64,000 nucleotides of DNA from Centrapalus pauciflorus (lineage: Eukaryota; Streptophyta; Magnoliopsida; Asterales; Asteraceae). Under the pieces are notes generated by a model, which did no database searches, was not told the origin of the DNA, and saw only the letters and a program-made list of their open reading frames with translations. The DNA lies in NCBI GenBank assembly GCA_020465985.1, contig JAANYP010002083.1, positions 248,001-312,000 of the forward strand, given 5' to 3'. The number at the start of each line of letters is the position of its first letter. Within the stretch, counting starts at the first letter, position 1. The position numbers were made by a program, and so were the translations under genes. This document shows positions 58,374 through 64,000 of the stretch, piece by piece.

Positions 58374-58686
58374 GGGGAAATTACCAAGAAAAGTAATATT
58401 AAGACAATAAAGATATTGTAAATTTTTTTGACAAAAAAGGTAATATAAAATTCTATTTTGGTCGAAAAAGTACATGAAATTCAAATTTTAGTCCAAGAAA
58501 GATAATCAAATATTATTCTCTTACCAAAAAAGGGAGCATAAAATAAAAAATGTATATTCTTAATTTGTCATCAATATCCTTTTTTGTCAAATTTGAATTT
58601 TATGTTATCTTTTTGGCCTAAAAAATTTTACATTACTCTTATTGACAATTTTAGAATTTTATATTACCATTCTTGGTAATTTGCCC
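58374..58686. mobile_element. MULE-type MITE with 9-bp TSD
   Basis: A 313-bp element with ends GGGGAAATTACC and GGTAATTTGCCC (one mismatch); inverted similarity extends inward through the AAGAA..GTAATAT part. ATTGTAAAA (58365-58373) and ATTCTAAAA (58687-58695) are the target duplication with one change. A one-ended relative lies at about 28092-28140. Noncoding. Confidence 0.82.
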
Positions 58687-58734
58687 ATTCTAAAATGATA
58701 GGATTTTAAAATAATTAGGGGGTGAGGGTATGGC

Positions 58735-58905
58735 TGGCAATGGATGGATTGAATTGGATTTGGATCATGATCCAACAGATCACTGATCCAATTAAATGGA
58801 TCATGGATTTGATCCATTAGCCAATGGATCATGATCTGATCTATGATCCAATTATTTTGACAGATGGATCATGATCTAGATTGACCCATTTAATTTTTCA
58901 ATTTT
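58735..58905. repeat. TGGATCATGATCC-type palindromic repeats
   Basis: The word TGGATCATGATC or close variants occur about five times in 170 bp; GGATCATGATCC is itself palindromic. It adjoins the CCCTA-rich tract. Function unknown, probably part of a transposon. Confidence 0.65.
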
Positions 58906-58915
58906 CAGCTATGGA

Positions 58916-59210
58916 CCATCCTACCCTACCCCACGTTGACCTACCCCTCAACTGCCCATCACACCCCACAACCTACCCACCCTACCTTACTCGTACCCCT
59001 ACCCTACCCTACCCCTACCTACCCTACACCTACCAATACCCATAACACTATTCCATCCATCCCTACCCTACCCACCTTACCCCATACCTACTCTACCCTA
59101 CTACCCGACCCCCTATCCTTCTCCAACAACCTTTCCTCCTACCTACCCTACCCTACCACCCACACCCTACCACGCACTTACCTCCTGCCTACCTTACCCC
59201 GTACCCAATG
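58916..59210. repeat. CCCTA-rich degenerate minisatellite
   Basis: About 295 bases dominated by CCCTA, CCTAC and CCCCTAC words, with almost no G on the plus strand. It resembles a degenerate 5-bp telomere-like pattern but is not the plant heptamer CCCTAAA. The open frame at 58936-59241 is repeat translation. Confidence 0.8.
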
Positions 59211-60317
59211 GTGTCTATTTTACAAAACACATATTTTATAATAAAAAATGGAACTAGTCCAAACTAAAACTAATAGACAATAGGCAAGTGTAACCTATCG
59301 TATAGTAGAATAGTTTAGGTAAGAACCGAGTATCGATCTCAGGGAAACGATGTAGAATGATGATAATAAGTCTTTGGTTACTAATTAATCATGGACAATA
59401 AGTAGTTGATTCTAAATAACTATTATAATGAAACAAATGAACTAGCGTAGACTATGAAGCAGAACAAACAAAAGCAGTGGACAATTTAGTGTCAAAACAT
59501 TGCATTCACTTAGAATCAATCCCCCTAGTCTCGATGATAGCATTTAAGCCCGATATTGAATTTTACTCATGTGATTCTTAAGCCAATTAAACTTCCTGGT
59601 CAGGTTATTTAACTTTATGATTATTGGAAAGACACGTGAAGTTCTTCACTATATCCACCTCAAAACATGCAATTAAAACACAACCACTTTGATTATTGAA
59701 GTTATTTGATTAAGAATAATCCAAGTTACGCAAGATGGTTCATCTCAATGTAACTTCACTTGTAAAGTCATAAACTTGAAAAACCATAACAACTTCTTTT
59801 TACCGGTTCCGGTTTCAAGAAACGATTAACTGGTAAAACAATTAGTCGAAATAAATATTCAAAACAAAAGGCTTTCGCCACAAATTGAATTGACTATCTA
59901 TTGAATATTAATGAAATCCCAAGTTTTTACCAAACAAATGTAACCAAATAAAACAATGAAATCAAAATAATGATTCAATCCAATAACGTTATCATCTAAA
60001 CTAGGGTTCAATCATCTAAGTAAATGCAAAAGAAAATCACCCCATGGTTAGGGTTACCATCATCTCAATCAAAATACTAACAAAAGAATCCATGAAAGAT
60101 ACCAAACCAATGTTAGAATGATGAATGGAGAAGTCGGATTCGTAAGATTCTTCAATTGTTCTTCACAAAAATCGTATCTTGATGCTTGGAATCGTCCTCT
60201 TCCCTTTGCGTTGCTCTCTTCCTTCCTTTCTTCCCAGCCGTCGCCTCCTCCTATCCAAGCAAGGGTTTTATTCTCCTCCTCTTTCCTTTTCTGCGTGCGG
60301 CGCTCCACTTGGCAATC

Positions 60318-60445
60318 CATGGCCATGTTTTCTTTTTTGCAGTGGTGCTTTTATCTTCAAATCCATGGCCATGGATTTTCATTCATGTATCGGCACGATC
60401 TCTCTTCAAATCCATGGCCTATCTAAATTCCATGGCCATGGAATG
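60318..60445. repeat. CCATGGCCATGG palindrome cluster A
   Basis: Four copies of ATCCATGGCCATG or variants in 128 bp, two of them fully palindromic (CCATGGCCATGG). Confidence 0.85.
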
Positions 60446-61249
60446 TTCTTCTTTGTATCCAATAGTTTGATAGTTTATCAATAAATGTTGACATTCCATC
60501 ATTCGTTTTCCTTAATTCGCAAATGTCTGCTACAAACCTTCGGAAACAAAATTATTTCATTTCAGTATCGAATTTGAAAGTTTAGCTATCAAAACACACT
60601 TAAATGAGGGAGATATGCCAAGAAAAATATGTATAAAATCAACAACATCAAATATCCCCACACTTAAGCTTTGCTTGTCCTCAAGCAAAATCTCTCTAAA
60701 AGTAATTACCTCAATTGGTCTTGCTTTACAAAACAATAGTTCTCTGGGACATTATCTTGAACGAATGATATTAATACTTTTGTAAGTAAAACTATCGAAT
60801 GCAAACCAAACAAGAAATTCACATGATGCTAGATCATAGATATTTAGCATTCATGAAAGTCGCTTTTGAATTAGTCTACATAACCAAAGCACCTCACAAT
60901 AGGATTCTCTCAAACACTCGAATGTGTATCAGGGTTTCTTTTCAAGACAAATTCACTCAAGCCATGTCGTGGAACATGCTACTATCATAAGCTTGATTGA
61001 GAATCAAATCTCCACCACTAAACATGAGAATGAGGCAAAATGAAGGTCTTTCACAGGGTTGTAACGGAGCTATGGGTAAAAGGTAGGATACAAAGGATAA
61101 ACTGTGTGAAATAGTCCTAAATCCGACACTTTAAAGCACGAGCTGTTAGCTAAAGAAAAACCTTAATCACAACTTGACCAATTACAATAGAAAGAACTCT
61201 AGAAAAGGAATAAATACAAAGGAGAAACAAAGATAAAACTATACCCCTT

Positions 61250-61342
61250 TTTTTTTTCTTTTTTTTTTCTTTTTTTTTTGTTTTCTTTTTTCTTTTTTCT
61301 TTTTTTCACTTTTTTGTTTTTTTGCTTTTTTTTTCTTTTGAC
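61250..61342. repeat. T-rich / TTTTC tract
   Basis: About 90 bases of T runs broken by single C or G; on the element's sense strand an A/G-rich tract. It could be a decayed polypurine stretch or simple slippage product. Confidence 0.8.
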
Positions 61343-62284
61343 TATGAACTTGAGAATCTAAATACTAAACATAATTACATAAAACTCAAAAACTAAAAGA
61401 AAATAAAATTTTAACTAAACAGCTGGAATTTAGATCGGATCAAGACTAAAGGTGACGAGAGCCAAACGGATTGAAAAGGTTAACAACATGGGTTATAACT
61501 GAAATGAAAAGGTTTAAGCTCAAAAGGGGTAACTAAGGTAAAAACACACATCATTTTGCATGCTTAGAAGGTGGGAAAAATGAAACGGTAACTAAATGGC
61601 TCAATCCTAATTTGCCTTCATTATAAATGCAACATTCTCAGTAATGTGGTCTCGAAATGCATTACATAAGCAAGTTCTGAAGTAAACAAGTACCACCGGC
61701 ACACTCAACAAAAGAAAACACAAGTATTAAAAATGAATGTTATTCTTGGCTCAAATCCTCACGAATGATATAGGCTAAAATGTGCAAGGGTCATGCAAAC
61801 ATATCCAAGAACCAAATCCATGAAGTAAAGTATCTCGCCTAAATCATGCAAATCTACTCAATTAAGTTTACATTCTCATGAAGTACTTAGGCAAGCAATA
61901 ACACCAATGTTCTCGAAAGTGTAAAGAGAATGCCACAAAAATAGGACTTTTAGGCCAAATTGAGAATAGTTACATCACATTTAGAAAAATGTCACCCTTA
62001 AACAAAACATGCTTAAATGGTCATACCCCTTCCCCACACTTAGAATTGGACATTGTCCTCAATGTTCAAAAGATAGTAAGGTGCAGTGGTGGAAGTGTAA
62101 GCAAAAGAGATGAACAGAATGACTCCCCTGAAGTATGGAACGTGGACCGACATGAGCACCAAGAAGTATGCACAATAAGCCTCTCGTATGTCCACTAGCA
62201 CCTGATTGAGAGAAAACAATGGTGAAAATCAAGTGGAGAGTGAGATATGAGAAGAGGGAAGAAGGGCTAAGAGCCGCCGCTTAG

Positions 62285-62625
62285 AAACAAGAAATCCATG
62301 GCCATGTATTTCAGAAATCCATGGCCATGTATTTTGTTTTCTCGGGCCTCTTAGAAAAACAAATCCATGGTCATGTTTTTTTTTTAAATCGCCGCTTCCG
62401 TGACAAGCCATGGATTTTGGAATCCATGGCCATGTATTTAACCCTAGGACGCTTCCGAAAAGGGACAATGTATTTTTTAGAAAACATGGCCGTGGAACTT
62501 GTCTGGAATTTTACGATATATGATGAGACCGTGGATTTAGAAATCCATGGCCATAAAACTCACTGTTATAAATCCTTCTAATAGTTGGCCATGGATTCTA
62601 AATAAACATGACCATGGATTTACAA
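62285..62625. repeat. CCATGGCCATGG palindrome cluster B
   Basis: About eight copies of AATCCATGGCCATG and mutated variants in 340 bp, often paired with TATTT or AGAAA. Same motif as 60318-60445. Confidence 0.85.
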
Positions 62626-62950
62626 CTTTCTCATTCTCCAAGAGATTGACAGAAAATAAGACAAAATTAACTACAAAATCCTAATTAATAAACCAAACAA
62701 AACAAATAAAAAATTGATAACTATTCAATCTACGGGTTGCCTCCCGAATGAAAATTCGTCCGAGAGTCGCTCCACCGACCGGAACACTTAGCGGAGCTCC
62801 CGTATCAATTACGTCCATTCCTCTCGTTAGACCGTCTGTAGCACTCATAGCTCAGCGCAATATGGAGGTACTGATGGCAGAACGGCCCACTCAGGTCTTT
62901 CACAATAAAGTGATCAGAGGTTGAATCGATCACGCTTGTTTATAAGGTCT

Positions 62951-64000
62951 CTAGCTTGACCTTATTCCAATCATTTTTATTTTCAAAGGAATGAAAAGGA
63001 TGTAAGGCTTACCTTTGGATAAAGTACGAAAAATGGACTTTGACGAATTAAGTTTGCACTCCTTACCCTTCTTGCATCCATTAATGTGTGTATGTTCATG
63101 TTTTAATCTTGTTGAATTACGTTTACCATCTTTAATGACATCACGACCTTTTGGTCTTTTCCTTCGCTTTCGAGTACGCCTAAATTGTTTTCCTTTCATG
63201 GGTGGCTTCGAGTTATCCTCCTCACTCTGTTGATTCGAACAAATTATTGCAACACTCTCTACCTGCATATCCATAACATCCACCAAACGATTAGTACATT
63301 CAGAATCAGATGAGGATTTCATAGTATTAACAATAGCATATGAGTTTCCATCAAATAAATTAAAATCAACTCCCTCATCATCAACAAGGGTAGACTCGTT
63401 GACTCCCAAAAGTCTTGCAAGCTCTTCTAAATCCTTTTCGGGATTGAACTCGTCTTCCATCATATCGTTGATCTTTAAATAAGAGACTTGTGAGGTATCT
63501 TGTGAGATTGAGGAATGTACTTGGCCAGTTGTTATCTCTGATGTATTGGTGATCGGTTGTATAAGTTGAAAAGTTTCATCATAAACAGACTCAACATCTT
63601 CGTCCGAATCACTAACATCGTATGTATATATGTGAGCATTCCCCTTAACTTGTATCTCCTCCTCTCGTATACCTGAACTACTTCTTGATGGTCCTTCGAC
63701 AATTAATTCGACCAATTGTACCATTTGGCATTCAAGATTCTCCATTGTAGATTGTTGATCACAAAGACACATATCAATTTGGCTTTGCCTTGCCTCTTGC
63801 CTCGCAATATGATTTATCATTAGTTCAGTGAAGCTCATACTTATCTCAGGTTCATCTTGGGAAGAAGTTAGGCAAGAATATTGAATATCTTGACTCTGGA
63901 AATATTGAATGTCAGGTTGGTATGGGGTTTGATATTCGAGCTGATGATGGCTTTTGGAAGAGAGTAGATTGAGCAAGTAATCACAACAATCGTCATAGGA
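62951..64000 (-). CDS. Partial Gag-like protein of an LTR element
   Basis: Open frame of 350 codons that runs off the right edge; the true start is outside the window. I do not recognise the protein outright. Visible are a Gln/Tyr-rich N-terminal part, a probable coiled coil (ARQEARQSQIDMCLCDQQST to VQLVELI) that resembles the linker after the Gag core in Athila/Tat elements, a long acidic middle, and a very basic stretch (FRRTRKRRKRPKGR) near the C-terminus. There is no protease, reverse transcriptase or integrase motif. The stop is followed after about 200 bases by GGGAGGCAACCCG, the phrase that normally follows pol. This suggests a gag-only non-autonomous element. A host gene cannot be ruled out but is less likely given the flanks. 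Confidence 0.5.
   Translation of the reverse strand, partial: SYDDCCDYLLNLLSSKSHHQLEYQTPYQPDIQYFQSQDIQYSCLTSSQDEPEISMSFTELMINHIARQEARQSQIDMCLCDQQSTMENLECQMVQLVELIVEGPSRSSSGIREEEIQVKGNAHIYTYDVSDSDEDVESVYDETFQLIQPITNTSEITTGQVHSSISQDTSQVSYLKINDMMEDEFNPEKDLEELARLLGVNESTLVDDEGVDFNLFDGNSYAIVNTMKSSSDSECTNRLVDVMDMQVESVAIICSNQQSEEDNSKPPMKGKQFRRTRKRRKRPKGRDVIKDGKRNSTRLKHEHTHINGCKKGKECKLNSSKSIFRTLSKGKPYILFIPLKIKMIGIRSS

Larger units (their letters stand above)
59217..62950 (-). mobile_element. 3' noncoding/LTR region of a plant LTR retrotransposon
   Basis: Sense is the minus strand. In sense order: GGGAGGCAACCCG (62745-62733), a cluster of CCATGG palindromes (62285-62625), ATTGAGGACAATGTCC with TAAGTGTGGGGA (62066-62027), an A/G-rich tract, CTTGAGGACAAGCAAAG with TTAAGTGTGGGGA (about 60690-60647), a second CCATGG cluster (60318-60445), and an LTR-like end near 59217-59350 with ATCGATACTCGG-type sequence. 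The 'GGGAGGCAACCC' and 'GAGGACA...AAGTGTGGGGA' phrases are usual in Athila/Tat-type Ty3/gypsy elements after the coding part. No second LTR is in the window, so the exact LTR limits are open. Open frames at 60069-60484 are not genes. Confidence 0.65.

Noticed and set aside
58916..59210. Interstitial telomere
   Set aside because: The repeat is a degenerate CCCTA pentamer, not the plant heptamer CCCTAAA, and lacks regular phase.
1..64000. CRISPR array, bacterial operon or phage-type system
   Set aside because: The window is plant nuclear DNA with spliced genes; the regular repeats found are satellites and transposon ends.

Overview
The window looks like nuclear DNA of a flowering plant, probably a eudicot. 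It is AT-rich, its genes have many introns with GT/AG borders, plant-type transposons fill most of the space, and the two clearly conserved genes are a class II formin with a PTEN-like N-terminus and an eIF5A of exactly 159 residues. The family or species cannot be named from the sequence alone.

Layout. 1-4.7 kb is intergenic transposon debris: a Helitron 3' end, a PBS/LTR remnant and an LTR-like stretch. 4.8-15.35 kb is a tandem duplication. Unit 1 (4781-10954) carries an intact single-exon gene for a multi-pass membrane protein (4786-5736, +) and a broken inverted copy (9832-10491, -). Unit 2 (10951-15352) repeats the arrangement with a frameshifted plus copy (10956-11880) and a broken minus copy (14245-14909). 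The unit junction lies 2 bp upstream of the start codon of the second plus copy, so that copy has no original promoter. 15.74-27.25 kb (-) is a 17-coding-exon formin gene whose spliced reading frame closes exactly at 1458 residues; one intron holds a 1.27-kb foldback element. 27.7-34.4 kb is intergenic with Helitron-like and LTR-like remnants and a formin-derived fragment. 34.76-37.09 kb (-) is a five-exon eIF5A gene with a TATA box and telo-box. 37.2-42.9 kb is intergenic with MULE-type foldback elements that keep 9-bp target duplications. 43-55.3 kb is a threefold repeat of about 1.1-1.6 kb with embedded 200-bp satellite units; one unit carries a hAT-like MITE and another an intact, very young 8.3-kb Ty3/gypsy retrotransposon (44786-53069, probably Tekay/Del chromovirus lineage). 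55.3-59.2 kb has a MITE between two (TA)n tracts, another MULE MITE and a CCCTA-rich tract. 59.2-64 kb (-) is the 3' part of an LTR element that seems to carry only a gag-like frame directly followed by its 3' noncoding region; it contains two clusters of a palindromic CCATGGCCATGG motif.

The three host genes act in unrelated processes (membrane protein of unknown role, actin nucleation, translation) and show no sign of co-regulation. The main stories are gene structure (formin start-codon hairpin, intronic foldback), a local duplication that inactivated gene copies, and a dense set of dateable nested transposons. No defence or biosynthetic gene cluster and no clearly new system was recognised; the strongest candidates for new biology are noncoding structures.
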